A stretch of 64,000 bases of DNA from Rotaria sp. Silwood1 (GCA_905250075.1 CAJNOP010000077.1:129761-193760), one strand, 5' to 3'. Positions 1 to 27,885 are shown, counted from the stretch's first letter. The notes: generated by a model not told the origin, from the sequence alone. Translations and numbers: made by a program.

Positions 1-2689
1 TATTGTATTAGTTCATTCATGTATTTCGTTTGAAGTATAATAGACAGAACAAAGAATCGATTTAAAATTCATTTATTAACCTTGGTAACTAGAGATAAAT
101 TGTGACTGACATCCTTTTAATTCGATCTCATATTTATACAACTAAACTGTTAGACTTTTATAGAATAGCTCTTTCTTACATTTAGAGTTACATAATTATA
201 TTTGAATAACATGAAAGGTGGTACTACTATGTTAAGAACTTGTTTTTATTAAATATTGATTCTATTCTACGTAATAATACTAAACCAATCGATATAAATC
301 GTCTGAATCAAATATACTTCATTCTATTCAAATAGAATCATTCATAAAATATTATAAACATGTTAGCAGTTCAATTATGTAATAATAATTATGTAACACC
401 TAATCTTACACATGACAACAACATATTTCTAATGATCAATTTATGATTATTTGTAGTTGTTACGTTTGAAGGTTCTTGAAACAATTATGAAAAAGTAAAA
501 AGTCTCATTGACGTATCACCATACAACTATTTATATAAGCTTCTTAAAATACTACAAATTTATTTTCAAGTACTTATAAATAACTAAAGACTATAATCTA
601 TTGATTAAAACATCAAATTATTGTGTAATTCAATATTTGATTTGAGAGATAAACTAATATTTATTTTGTTGTTTATTCAAAAAAAAAATAATTTCTCTCA
701 TATAACTACATATTCTTTCATGATTCATTCGATAAATACTAGTCGAAAAAAAAACTTGTTAAAAATCAAGTATGCGTTATTCTTTTGAATTTTATTACTC
801 TTTAGATACATGAAATATGGTGAATTTCATAATAGTTCTTTTACTTCAAAATTGTTCTATACTTTTTCGTTGGTGATAATAAGCCGAACAATGAAAATAA
901 TTAAAAACAAAATCAAGAGTTAATCGTATTCAACAAAATTTAATACTTATTGAAAAATTTGTATTTGATATTTCATATTAAATTACAATAGATGATATTT
1001 TGATTTAGATTCAATAATATATTAGAATTTCATATCTATACAACTTTTTATTTATTACAAATTGGTATATATGAGACTGTGGAAAATTACAAATTATGAT
1101 CAATTTTTATCAAGTCTTTGATTGTTGACTTCTGAGTTTCGAAGAAAAAATATCAGAAAATGGAAATTGAATAAGAAATGTTACTTCTAGGCATCAAATT
1201 AATATTTTAACTGGTACAATGACAGTAATTTTTCGTTTTACTCCAATGTCGTATTTTTAAACCTATCTTCTGATTGTTCTGCAATTTTCGAAATGGTACG
1301 ATTCAAAATAAGAGTTAATTACTTTAAATTTTGAAGAACTCTGTCAATTTATAGAATTTTAGTCACCATGATTGTGTTTCTCAACAAACTATTGTGTTCA
1401 AACCTCAATAGAGTTGCCAACTCCAGACGACTCGAATGGAGTACATAATTATGTCAAAAAAAAATGATCCAGCATTGGGATTATGGTTGAAAAAAACGTA
1501 TTCATTAGTCAAGCAAATCCTATTATTTTATTTCATTATGCAAGATGTAGCGTGCAACATTTAATTATTTATGAGAAAATAAATTCACATTAATTCTATT
1601 TTGTCAAGAGGAAAAAAGTGAACATACTGCACTGTATGCCCTAGATATATCAAAGCTATTCTTTAGAATTTGTTAGTTATTTCATGTCTACTATTAACAT
1701 GTGGTACGAACATATTAGTTTGAGTTCATTTTATTTAATTCTGACTGACAATTCATCTTACTTCATAATTTCTTATATAAAATGAGCCCAACGTATATGG
1801 AGGTTAATATTAGACTTGAAATAGCTAAAATATTCTAATAGAAGATAACTTTGACATACTATTGAAGTATGGAATTTTCGATTTTTCTCATAAATTCTTT
1901 TTAGACAACATGGTAAAAATCTTTCAGTAAAACATATACTAACTGTTCAATTCAACTGACGCCAAGTGTTTCATATAACTGTATTTTTATTTACTTTTCG
2001 CAATATTTGATCATTTTTGATTAATATTGTACGAATATATAAATTCAATTTAATGAAATTTTCAATGTAACAGCAACTATATTAATTATGAAATGTGGGG
2101 TTGATGTTCATATGACTGAGATCGCCTTCTGAAAATACATTCAGGTAAGGAATTGAATAGACGCTTGTGCTCTAATTGATCGCGATCATACAATCTGTAT
2201 GTAGTGTTAGAATACTTCTTTTTCATTTTCATAATTGTTTATATATAATATTTGACAGTTCTAGACAACTTACTGACGATTATTTGTCTCAAATCATTCG
2301 TCCGATAGCATGTTGTGACATACATCTATTTTTGTCATTAGTTACTATGTATGAAGAGTGTCCAGAGCTATAGCTAGTATTAATTGTGCAGATAATTAAT
2401 TGATTAACATTAACAATTACAAATAATCAAAAAAGATATAATCGACTCCCGAAATTTTAATAATGAAAGTTTAGATACATAGCAATTTTTAGAAATAAGG
2501 AAGTGTTGATTTATAATTTTGTTCATGTTATGATGATAAAGAAAGCGAAAAAAAAATATATATAGAGAGACAGAGAGGGAATACAGGCATTAATTATCGC
2601 GTTTATGTACACAACGAAAAGAACAAAACAATTAACTAGACTGTTCGCATAGGAAGACAAGCCTGGCAATAGTTTGAATAAAGATTCTT
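1..2689. other. AT-rich non-coding stretch
   Basis: I see no convincing exon, RNA gene or repeat array here. Composition is strongly AT-rich with many short A and T runs. The only longer reading frame (about 2176-2373, plus) has no codon-like composition and starts from a non-ATG codon. The last part (about 2540-2690) is the 3' flank of the phosphatidate cytidylyltransferase gene. Confidence 0.6.
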
Positions 2690-5600
2690 TTATTCTTTTA
2701 TATGATTGCGAAGTAAACGAAGAAATTCGTCACGATTTTCTGGTGTTAATTCTAAGACTTGTTGTAAAATTTTATGTGGTGATGCAATACGTGCAAATGT
2801 TGATATATAAACATTAGTAAATAATGCCATAATTATTTGACAATCAAATCGATCCTATTGAAGCAAAAAAGAAAAACAAAACTCGAAAATTCAATTTTAT
2901 AAAAAAAAAACAAATATAAATATTTACCATAAATCCTCCATGTCCTGGTATAGTTGCAGCAAAATCTTTAATACGAAAAGCTCGTTTAAAACCACTTGCA
3001 AAAAATCCTCCAAATGGTCCAATACTTGAAGCAAATAATGAAAGTATTAATGAATGTAATTGAAATGGATATAAATCAAGTGTACGTTTAAAAAATGAAA
3101 ATGGTTTTGGCATTAAATATGTTGTCTTTTGAAATAATTGTAATGGTAAACATGATGTTGATAAACCCATTATTTCTTCATTATATTCTAATGGGCATAC
3201 AAGTGTTTGATAATTACTTAATATTCCAGCAAATATAAAACCAAATATTAATGTTGATATACCACCACCAATAAAACCTTCCCATGTTTTTTTTGGAGAT
3301 AATTTTGTTAATTGTGTTCGACCAAAGAAAAAACCAAACATATATGCCATAATATCATTACAAATAATTAATGATACAGGAAAAAGAAACCAGATCATAC
3401 CTAAAATAATTTTAATATAATATTAACAATGATTCAGAAATTATTCATATAATGTTTATTAATTGAAATAAAAAAAAACAAAAAATTCACATATTGATGA
3501 ACAATTAGAATAAACTGAACACGAAAGATTCAGTAAGATGATTATTTTCTTAGTTTCGATTTCATTGCAATAATCTTAGAAAGTGTTTTTAAATGAATTA
3601 TGTTAAAAGGAAATTATTGGTTTTAATTCGCATTTGAAACTGTTCATTCTGTTTATTAAAGTTTCGGCCAGAAAAGAAGTATTTAAAAATGATCGTGAAA
3701 TATTCTCTTTGACTAACTATTGATTCTAATACGAGTTTATATTAAATATTAAAAAATAATTCTAGAAGAAAGTATTTTTCATATTCTTCACTACGAATGG
3801 ATCAGCAAACCTTCGAATTGTGATGAAAAATGCTACTTTCATATCAGTTATCAAAGAAATTTCGAATAATCTTCGCTGCAAATGATTATACTCGTAGTAT
3901 ATATTCATTTATCAAATATCAGAATAATTAGTACGTATAAATAAATAAAAACAACGTTTTCCGACTTATAAAACATAACCAACGACTAATAAAAAGTTAA
4001 ATTAATAATTTATTGAAAGCTCGATACGAGATTTGTGAAACTTCTTGGTCTGATGCTTTATTGTTGTAAATTAGAGATGTGTGAAAACATTTTTTTTTCT
4101 TGGGTGCTATTCCTAATCTAGATAAAACTATTCTAGAAATTCCATGTATCATATCTAAAAAAAACAATTTTTCAATATATCTATTTTGCCAAGGATTATC
4201 AGTTTTTACGATCATCTCTTGAATTATCTTTTCATCAATATAATTCAACAGATAATTTGCTTAAGTCTCCACCCTACGAAAAGGTTAATTGTTATTTGAA
4301 TTATTGAAATTAAGATAAATATATGAGAAGATAGACACAAGGTTTGATCATTCATACACGACATGACCTTTGATTTGACATCTCATTCTTTCAAAAGTTT
4401 TTGATGATTTATTTCATCAATTACTTGAATATTATGCTTTTTTTTCCGGAAAATAGTAAATCTCTTTGTTAAAAGCCTTGGAAGAATTCCACTATAGTGA
4501 ATTCGTTTTATTTATTTGTCGAAAACAATATGTGATTCTGTTGTGCCTGATCGAGGCATATTTTTTAAATAATGGTTTTTGTTATTATTGAATAAAAGAG
4601 TGTTTCTATAATTAGAGCTTTTGACATGCTCTTTTTATTTTAAAATAATTATACTTATAAACTGAAGACCCATAGAGAATTTTGAATTGATCAATGAGCT
4701 ATTTTAGAGGCCAAATATCACAGTATGGTCGTGAAGTGACACACATATCCAACACCTAACTATCATTCGCAACAACTCGGGTTGAAATAATGTGCACGTA
4801 AAGGCTCCAAGTACATTTTTCACTATTTCCTCGCAATTGAAAAAATCTTGCTTTTAGCGAGTAAAATATGGTGCATACACGGACTCTTACTAGCTTAACT
4901 CTAATATTCAGTTTCAATTAGAAGAACTTTTCTTTTTTTCTGTTCTCAGCTTATCTTTACTCAAAAATAGATAATATTTATAAGTCTAAAAGAACATAAC
5001 AGATATATTATCAGGTTAATCAGTTTTTTATCTCGAAACACAATATGTTGACTTTTATTTTTATAAAAGAAATTTTTGAATATAGATTCATAATCAACAT
5101 AATAATTTTCTTATTAAAAATTAAACATCTATAAAAAAAAACTCATATGACTCAGTATGATTCATAAACTTTGCCACGTTGAATTGATATATAAAAATGT
5201 TGAATCATTTTTGTTAAAAATAACTCACCAGAACTGACTTAATACAAATATTTACATTATCCTAGAACTAAAGTTAAAATTTCAAATAAAATCTTCTAAA
5301 TTATTTTCATAACAGAAATAGATATATAATTACAACAAAATAATCTCTTTTGCTAACTTTCGTTTTTTTTTCAAAATATTTTCTCCTTATGGATTTTTTT
5401 TCGTTGTAATTTAAATATACCTTCACAAATATTTTGTATCATTTGATGACTTGTTGTAACAAGTATCATTAATGTTATATGTGTATAACCAAATAATGTA
5501 AATTGTTTAAGATAATAAGTTTTTTTTAAACTTAATACAAAACCAACAAAACCACTTGTATATAAAAGAAATGCAATCATACGATGATATGTAACAAGTG

Positions 5601-6132
5601 GTTGAAGAAAATTATTTTTATTCATTAAAAATCCAAAATGATGTATTAAACTTTCACCATAAAGCCAATAATTTGATGTAAATAAAAAATACCATGATAA
5701 TGTACGAAACCATGGTAAATTATGTGATTTATAAACAACATAACCAATATTAATAATTTCTTGAAAACATTTTATTTGTATAAGAAGTATAACTAATGAA
5801 ACAATAAGTGGTCCCATATCAATTAATTTAGCAAAACCAATAAGCATTATAAATGAAAATATACCACGTATTATCCAATTACGCCAACGTGGATTAAAAC
5901 CACTTAATAATTGATCAGAATATTGCATAAAATCTTGAACTGATGATGGTTGAGCAATTATACTTGCACCACTTGGTTGAGATGGTAATGGTTCCATTTC
6001 ATCATCTTCAGTTGTTGGTGCAGCACCAATATTATTTTCTTCTTTTATTAATTGTGTTACTTTCTTATTTAATTCACGTTCAATATTACGTTGATGAAGA
6101 TTAGTTGTGTCCGAAGTTAATACGGAAGACAT
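2690..6132 (-). CDS. CDS1/CDS2-like: Phosphatidate cytidylyltransferase (CDP-diacylglycerol synthase), 3 exons
   Basis: Makes CDP-diacylglycerol from phosphatidic acid and CTP in the ER membrane, feeding phosphatidylinositol and cardiolipin synthesis. Exons on the minus strand: 6132-5421, 3400-2928, 2854-2690. All junctions are GT..AG and the spliced frame is 1350 nt (449 aa), the length of animal CDS1/CDS2. I take the ATG at 6132 as start; the frame extends upstream only through a GTG. The N-terminus is hydrophilic, then multi-pass. Animal-type motifs are clear: [14 protein letters not shown] in exon 1 and [14 protein letters not shown] in exon 2. The C-terminal family signature (SGFKR, KDF, PGHGGFM, then DRFD) is split by intron 2 (2855-2927, 73 bp). 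Intron 1 is 2020 bp, very large next to the others. The exon 1/2 junction rebuilds the CEGMIWF motif of animal homologues, which supports joining the distant exons. No upstream UTR exon was identified. Confidence 0.93.
3401..5420 (-). other. Large intron 1 of the phosphatidate cytidylyltransferase gene
   Basis: Donor GTATAT at 5420 and acceptor TTTTAG at 3401 bound a 2020-bp intron in a gene whose other intron is 73 bp. It contains a minus-strand frame at 3997-4248 (83 codons) with the string [12 protein letters not shown], which faintly recalls the end of a DDE transposase/integrase core, but the rest does not fit and I do not assign it. No clear terminal inverted repeats were seen. Confidence 0.7.
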
Positions 6133-8068
6133 TGTATTTGTCAATGTACAAGAAAACCAAAAAAATTTTATCACAAATGTAGTATAAAAGATTTATCTGA
6201 GAAAATCAATTCACAACAAAAACAAAAATAAGAAAGAACACTTTTCTAACTGTCAAGTTAATTGAAAACGGTTAAAATGACAAAAAAAAAGAAAAAACAA
6301 CAACAAGTTATGTATGTATGTATATCTTCAGGTGTATACTAAAGAAACCAATAAAATAAGTAATAATTTATTCAACAGATGGCAATAGAAAACGGATCTT
6401 TACCTAAGTATTGAAAATGAAATTTTTTCTTTGAAATCATAATTATTATGATGATTTATGCAGTGCAAATAATAAAAATACAATGGAGGTAGATACTATC
6501 AAGTGCTTCACAGAGTAGGACTACATATTGTCAATGGAAACAGATCTCAGTGCGATTAGAGAATGTCTGAAATGCATCATGTTTATAAGCTTCCTTTTCA
6601 AACATATACTTATTTCATCAAGATTCTAGTCTATAGTGAGGTATTTGGTTGAATAATTGAACTAGGAAATGTTGATTACAGATAGATTTCACGGTTTTTA
6701 GCACAATGTCTTGAGTCAAAATCAAAGACTATGAGTTTCCTTTATGAAAATTTATATCGGTTTTTCAAAGGAACACCTTCTATTTCGACTAGCTTTTCGT
6801 TAACATTTATTTAGAAAATGAAGCCTTTTGGTAGTCAAACAGGTTTTTTACTGGAAAAAAAATAAAGCTTTTGGCAAATCCATAGACCTTCTATTATGTC
6901 TTGTAAGGTCTTTCATATGAGTAGTCTTCTAGTATAGGATGATCCGTTACTCCGAAGTAGTTCAATGTATTTTAGCTATAATGAAAACCGAAGAATTGTA
7001 ATATCTATTCATAAACAAAGTTCTGAGTACATTATCATAATTCAATATTGCTTAGTTAATTAAACAGTGTCCTGATTTAGTATCCACTATTTTCGTAGTG
7101 AAAAAGATAAAATTACTTGTCATCTATGTGTTTCTACTATGAAAATCATTATTAATCAAAAAAAAAAATTTCTTTCAGACAATTGCTTTTGAAAAATACA
7201 AAAGGCTATAAAACTTACATAATGTAACACTGCAAACGGATAGAAAGTTTCAAAAGATTTTTCACACTGTTTCGAACGTTACTCTAAAAGAAACTCTTAT
7301 TACAATCACTTGTATCCGATGGCTAACACATTTCTCAGGTAGCCTTAATACGAACTTCGTAAGAATCAAATGATGATTGTTTTTTATTTTTGCGTATAGT
7401 AACACATCAGAATGCTTTTGTAACCACTCAGGCTCTTATTTCGATTAATCCTGAAACTAAAACCATAATTCAAGAATTGAATCATTATTCTTGTTTATAA
7501 GATATTCGACAGACATAAGCTTTCTTTTACGAATATTTAATCAACTGAAATGTTTATTTCTTTTCTTAGTTTTGTATTTATCAGTTGCATTCATGAATAC
7601 ATTATAAATATTTATCAATGCTTATGTACATGCTATGAATAAATTTTGACAAAATAGAACATTGCCGTTGATATTTCTAATGAGATTCGGTGTATCTATG
7701 AAACTTCAAATAGAAAATTTTGTTTTCATCTCGATCATAATCATAACAATCAATACAAATAAAATTAGAATATTTATATATATATTTGTGTAATAATAAT
7801 TATCTGTCTTTATATATATTTGTTTTTAATATAAGGTAGAAGGATGAAACAAACACAAAATATATTTTTTTTTTGTCATAAACCAATATACAAAAATATA
7901 ACAAGACAAGAACATTTAATGTAAATTTCGCTGAAAATGCGAAAAACGGCATATATGTATATATATATATATATAGTTAGGAACATAATTGGACTATATC
8001 AAATAAGAATAAACACGAAACAAAAGAAGAAGAAAAAAAAGAATAGAAATGAAAATGAGAAATTTTTA
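6133..8068. other. Intergenic, AT-rich, with a (TA)n microsatellite
   Basis: Spacer between the 5' end of the phosphatidate cytidylyltransferase gene and the 3' end of the BPTF-like gene; both are on the minus strand. A short TA-rich microsatellite lies at about 7951-7976. I see no exon or RNA gene. Confidence 0.6.
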
Positions 8069-21712
<13,644 letters not shown>

Positions 21713-22715
21713 TTTCTATCGTTCTAAATTGAAAGAAAAAGAAAATATAAAACATTTTGTTATATTTCATCTACCATATTGATTCCATTGTTATACTTTT
21801 ATGTGTAACCTCAATTTATAGATGAAGATTTTATATAAATAATTAAAAATATTTTTTATAAATAGAGAAAAATAGGAAAGTTTGAAAAAATGAATTTTAT
21901 ACTTTTTAATATAGCGACATCTATAAATTGAAGACTTTTGTTAGAATACCTATTTTGATGGATTATATCTACTTCTAATAAAATAATATGTCAAGATTTG
22001 AAATTAGTCAATAACAAATGGTAAGATATTGAACCTTGATAAAATATGGATATTTCATTGTAATGATAGGTAGTTCAAGCCACTGTTTCCAACACCAATG
22101 GTACTGATGAACAAGAAATAAAATTTAAGATTTGTCTATTGTAATTAAACTAAAGCATATGTTAGTGATATCCATTGTCTCTTTCGATTGGTACATATGT
22201 CGGTATTTTCATCGTAAATTTGCTGTATACTGGTTGTATGGGTTCAAGCTGGATGATATTTTTCATAGATAGGATTGATTTGACTCTAAAAGAAATACGA
22301 AGTGGTCTCATTTCTGATGTTTAATTTTCTGTAAATGTGTCCGATGATAAAATTAATGCATATAATTATTTGTTTATTCATTTACAAAGTATTAATTGAT
22401 ATCCTGCATTAGAGAGGAAGATAGGAATTTCATGCGTAATTGTTTACATTATGAAAGACTTAGTTTTATTGACGACAAGAAAATGTCAGCATACATGGCT
22501 TATGTAAGAAACTATTTCGTTTTAAATTTTCATTACGAACAGTAATATAAGCTATTGCGCATATACTTTTAAATTTAAAACTGTATTTTACAAATTATGA
22601 ATCAGTTCGAATCTAGAATACTTTGTGAATTCAAACAAAATTATTAAAATATATTTGATTTTAGATTTCTATTTATAATACTAAAATAATTATATTTAAT
22701 TATCGATACTAAATA
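21713..22715. promoter_or_regulatory. Divergent intergenic region between BPTF and SUMO
   Basis: About 1 kb separates the BPTF start (minus) from the SUMO start (plus), so both promoters must lie here. An acceptor-like TTCAATTTAG just upstream of the BPTF ATG suggests a non-coding first exon for that gene. No coding region, no canonical TATA box at a convincing distance and no repeats were found. Confidence 0.45.
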
Positions 22716-23215
22716 ATGGCAACTGACCATAAGACAGATGAATATATTAAACTCAGAGTCGTTGGACAAGATAATAGTATGAAATACGTTTTTTTTGTTC
22801 TGCTTCTATTAATTAATATTAAATTTTATTATAGGTGAAGTTCATTTTAAAGTTAAAATGACAACAAATATGGGTAAATTAAAGAAATCCTATGCTGAAC
22901 GACAAGGTAAAAATTCAATTGATTTTTTTTTTTTGTCTTTAGTTTTTTTTTGTCTTTTGTTTTAAAACTAGGTGTCAGTGTAGCAACTTTACGGTACAAT
23001 TTAATTAATGATTTAATTGATAATTTTAATTATTAATTTATTTAAGATTTCTTTTCGATGGTAAACGTATAAATGATGATGAAACACCAAAACAACTTGA
23101 AATGGAAGATAACGATACCATTGAAGTGTATCAAGAACAAGTAAATAAATAAATTTATTTATTTATTTTTTTTTTAATTTTTAAAAATTAATTTTAGGTT
23201 GGAGGATTTTATTGA
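22716..23215 (+). CDS. SUMO: SUMO (small ubiquitin-related modifier), 5 exons
   Basis: Ubiquitin-fold modifier conjugated to lysines of nuclear and other proteins through E1/E2/E3 SUMO enzymes. Exons: 22716-22776, 22835-22906, 22972-22993, 23047-23140, 23198-23215; total 267 nt, 88 aa. The protein starts [19 protein letters not shown], contains [23 protein letters not shown]-type SUMO sequence split over exons 2-3, RFLFDGKRI across exons 3-4, and [14 protein letters not shown] then FY. The double glycine is therefore internal, and a SUMO protease must remove two residues (Phe-Tyr) to mature it. The third exon is only 22 nt and the last adds only VGGFY. A polyadenylation signal AATAAA lies at 23389. 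All introns are 47-65 bp, typical of the window. Confidence 0.95.
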
Positions 23216-24842
23216 GTCTATCAAACAAAAATATTTTTTGTTTTTTATACAATATGTAATGATTATCTTTGAGATGAAAAAAAAAAGTATGCGTTTATTT
23301 AAAAAGAAATGTTCAATTTATGTTTTCTTATTGTGGTTTAAAAATAGAACAAAAACAAAATTAGGAAAATTTCTTCTTTTTTTTTAATAATAAAAAATAT
23401 TTTCATTTATGATTGATTTTATTTTTAGTAACAGTAATTGAAGTATACAGTTGCAAAAAACAAAAGAATAGATCGTATCACATGCCATATGTTCATTTTT
23501 CTGAAAATAATCTTTTCTTTAAGCAGATAGCTAGAGAAATTATCAAAAATTTTGCAAAGAAGATGGGATCAGATAAAAAATCATATCGTCTATGAAAGAT
23601 CAGATCTTTGACTATCTTTTCATACATTTATGTTAATTGCAATTTTTCTCTCGAATATTAAGTTTGTTAATACGCTGATAGATACTTGCTCTTTTCAGAA
23701 TTCTTCGAGAATAGCTCAACGAAAAACAATGAATCTCTCCATATGAGAACCACAAAGGTTAAAAATGGCTATAAGTTTTCTCCCTTCGCCTCACACAACT
23801 CTATACTTCATTTTTTCAAAGCTGCAATTTTTTATGAAAACCAAGATCAAACCGTGGTGCTTATTTTCTTTTCTTTCGAAAATATCACTCCTACAGCTTA
23901 GAAGAAGTCAAATACTTGAAGTAGCATCCGAAAAAAAAGTGTTCTTTTTTTCAATGGCACTGATTTTTTAAAGTTTGTTGAATTTCGTAGACACAATATT
24001 TTGAATCTGATCGAAAGTACCATGTGGAAGAAAAAGGGAAAAACTTCATTTTCTTTTTTTCTGTTAATTTCTTGGTAAGAATAGTCTTTACAAAAATGAC
24101 ATGTTGCATGAAAACATAGATGTACATGATGTTTAGGACAATATACATTTGTCTTTATGGAGCAACCTTCATTGAGTTTGAGGCCGATGCGCTGAATCAT
24201 CAAGATGAGTCATTTTTTAAATATTTCAAGCAATTTCTTTTTTTTTTTTTTTTTTTTGGTGGGCTAAGGTTATTATCTAGTTTTGACGATAGATGATGAG
24301 TAGTTAATACTTTTTAAATTCAATATTCAATTGTTCTCAGTTCTTGCAACATTACATTTGCTATTGGGTAAATTTATGGGATTTTTACCACAATTTAGAA
24401 ATCTTTTTTGTTTTTCAATCTGAATAATCTCGTTAGATAGATCATAATCGAATGTTTAAAAAGGTCTTAATAAAATTCTGAAGAATTGAAATAGATCAAC
24501 AGAAAATTTCATACAGCAATTATTTTCATCTCATCATTGCTAACGATTAGATATTGAATTTCGTATTTTTGTTTTTTAAAGAAAAAGAAAATCAAAAGAA
24601 AGAAACAATTTGCTGTTATTGACAGTAAAAAAATAAAAAAAGGAAGCTCTCTTCCGATTTCACACTATAAAATCTGATTCACCAAAAAAATGAAAAACAA
24701 TGGGTTTTTGCACAACGTCAGTAATTGCGCAATAAAAACAAATATCTGACGTAAGTGGAGAATATTTGTACTTTAATCAAAAAGATAAATTTCGACTAGA
24801 CACATATATTTAATCAACAAAACATTGAAAGAGATTTCATTG
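23216..24842. other. SUMO 3' flank and intergenic region
   Basis: Contains the SUMO 3' UTR to about 23410. A long T run lies at about 24238-24256. A minus-strand frame at about 24030-24196 reads TNVYCPKHHVHLCFHATCHF, a Cys/His pattern that loosely recalls the C-terminal zinc-binding tail of piggyBac-like transposases. It has no upstream partner and I treat it as a possible fragment only. Nothing else is supported. Confidence 0.4.
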
Positions 24843-26291
24843 ATGACAGACAAAGTTATTCCTTCACTTTTAACATTACCGGTAGAACTTATCTATCGTA
24901 TTCTTGATAATCTCGATATATTTACTATTCTATGTTCAATTTTTAATGTTTCTACACGCATTAATGAAATTGTCGATAGTTACCGTCAACATAAGGTAAA
25001 ACATTTGATTTCTATTATTTTCGAAATATAATTCATTGATATTATATATCTCAGCTGAATTTTTGTTTACTTATTTATCATATCGTTTCAAATGAAATTG
25101 AAATAAAGTTGTTGTTTTTCTTCTAAAGTATTCAAAAGAAAATGTTTACAATTAATAGAAGATTGAAGAAAAATTTACAAGAATGATTTTGCAAATTACT
25201 CTTTTTGTTTTCTCAAAATTTAATATAGGATTAATAATAAAATTAAGTTTGGTAGTTGAATCTTAAATTTTCATATAATATTTCAAACATAGAATAATAA
25301 TCATTTGCTTTGATATTAATGAAATAGAATTTATCTCTATAATTTAAATATAGACAACTAATACGTTACAATCTCTGGGTAATCCACTTGACCCTCAAAC
25401 AATATACCATCTAGTTAATATATTACAACATGATAAAGTAAGATCAATTCTTTTGTTATCTATTTGGTATTGATGTATATCATTCAATATAGAAAATTAC
25501 GAGGATAAAACTTGGAAACAGTGCTATGGGTGATACAGGGACGCAATATTTAGCTGATTTATTACAACATAACACAGTAACACTTATTTTCTAGTCATTT
25601 ATCTCATATGTTTCTATATCATTGAAACCAGATGATCATCACGCTTGATATTCGATACAATAAAATTAGTCCTCAAGGAGCACAATATTTAGCGAATGCA
25701 TTGCCGTATAATACAGTAGGATTAGTCATCAATATGTTTATTTTAATTTTATGTGTCATATTCAACATAGACACTTCGAACGCTCTATCTTGGCTACAAT
25801 GCAATTAGTGATGAAGGAACACAATATCTAGCAAATGTATTACATCACAATACAGTAAGATCAGTTTTATTTTACTCAACTATCTTTTATGAATCTATGC
25901 CGTTTTATACAGTCACTCACTACATTAAACCTTTGGGGAAACGGAATCAGCAGTATCGGAGCACGACATCTAGCAAATGCATTACAGCATAATAAAGTAT
26001 GATTGATTTTCTAGTGATTTATCTCATGCATATCTTGATCATTTAATATAGACACTTCTCAATCTTGATCTTGAATACAATAAAATCGATGGTAACGGAG
26101 CACGATATCTGGAACGAGCATTGCAGTACAATACAGTATGATTAATTCTCAATTCATTTATTTCATTGATATCCTATCATTTAAAACAGACACTCAAAAT
26201 GTTGAAGCTTGAACATAATTCAATTGATTTTCAAAGAAGAAGCTATTTTGAAATAGAAATGAAAAAAATTCCATTGAGAGTGTGGCTTTGA
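24843..26291 (+). CDS. F-box-like/leucine-rich repeat (RNI/NLRC3-type) protein, 8 exons
   Basis: Exon 1 (24843-24995) encodes an F-box-like segment, LPVELIYRILDNLDIFTIL, at residues about 12-30. Six exons of exactly 84 bp follow (25354-25437, 25493-25576, 25632-25715, 25771-25854, 25913-25996, 26052-26135), each one 28-residue repeat of the type TLxxLxLxxNxIxxxGAxxLAxAL. A 102-bp terminal exon (26190-26291) ends in TGA. The total is 252 aa. All introns are phase 0 and the repeats begin at the same point, so module and exon coincide. The ATG at 24843 is used; the frame upstream starts at TTG. F-box/LRR proteins usually recruit substrates to SCF ubiquitin ligases; that role is inferred. The link between exon 1 and exon 2 (intron 358 bp) is in frame but unproven. 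Confidence 0.8.
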
Positions 26292-27885
26292 TCAAGAATT
26301 GATGAAAGTTGTTTATGATAAAATTGTATATTATTCATCGAATATTTTCATTTACATTTTAATGTTGTTTAACAATCTAGAAAATTTATAATATAATTTT
26401 TTATTATTTAATAAGTAAAAATATTAATATATGATGAGTTATCTTCTTTATGTAAATTTATATAAATGGATGTTTTTAATTACCAAATATCCGAAAATCT
26501 TTGAAACATAATTTGTCACTGAGATGTTTTCACAAGAACACAAAAATCATATACACTTCATTCACTTTTTATCATAATCGTCAAGAAATTCTCATCATTT
26601 GTTTCAGTAAATTTTAAGAGAACGAAAACAAATGATGTATGAAATATTGTAATTCCTCAGTCATTCGAATGCAACTTTACACACTAAAAGTTCGCAATAA
26701 TCTCTTATATATTATTAACATGCATTGATGTGTGTGGATTAACTTCCAGATAGACGTCATTCATATGTGTTCTTGACAAGATCAAATTTTCTCTTTACAA
26801 ACGTACGAGTGTTCTTTTCATTACATTTAAAATTTGTATCTCATGTTAATGAAAATTATGACATAGTCACACAACGTCCACATCACGAAAGTTCTTTGTG
26901 TAGTTACTCTTATTGTGATACACCAAATGGACGGTTTTTTTCGGACAGAAATTATGAAGGAGATTTAGTGGCAGAGTGTTTTCTTCTTCGAGGATAGCTG
27001 TCTTTTTTCCTCCATTCATATACACCAAACGCATATTACTGTAGAAAGAAGTTAAACTGAGATGTTTTGAAGTAACAGTATTTTTTTTAGATGTCAAGTG
27101 ATTTTTTAAAGAAATTCATTGCTTTGTTGATATATTCGTTGTTCATTGTTAACTCTACCAAGTTGATTGTAAATAGGTACTTTTTTCTTTACTATCATTG
27201 ATTATATGATCGAGTATAATTTCATAAACGTTTTCGAGTTGAACAAACAAACCTATTATAGATGGCAATAGGCCTAATCTTAACCATCTTGTCCAATATA
27301 GAAAAGTTTCTTGTTCAGTGTATTCAAGCAATGATACAAGATCTTTATCACTGTCTCTGATCAATGTGAAGTACACTTGAAGATATCGAAGATTTCGCCA
27401 TTCGTTTAATTTCGTGAATAGAAAGAAAAATCGTATGTATCAAAAACAGAACTTTCTCTCTTTTTGTTTCATAATATTTAACTTCAGTAATGCAAACGAA
27501 AAATGTTTTTTGGTTGAGAAAAATGAATAGTAATCATGAACGAATTTTACACTCAATTATGGTCTGCAAGCACTGTTCAAAATATAGTGTAGGAAGTCTA
27601 TTTGTTACCAACACATTTATTGAAGTGTATATCAATCTATGCAAAAAATATGCTATTCAATAACAACCTGAAATTATAGTTGTCTTTGATCTTTGTAGCA
27701 AGTCGAGTTTCGTTTTACATTCTGTCTACAAAAATGTCAATATTTAACAAGTCATCTAGAGATATTACTTAACTTGAGTACGTGCTTTATCTTCTTCACG
27801 CACTGCTATACAGACGATACTTTGCCCTTGAATCAGATATACAATAATGCATGAAACCAAAAGAAAAGAAAAAGAAAGTTGAAAT
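26292..27885. other. Intergenic region
   Basis: No supported gene. Two minus-strand frames, 26867-27097 and 27155-27376, lack recognisable motifs. The second (DSDKDLVSLLEYTEQETFLY and on) has a somewhat coding-like composition and could be an exon of an unrecognised gene, but its start and splice context are unclear. Confidence 0.4.
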
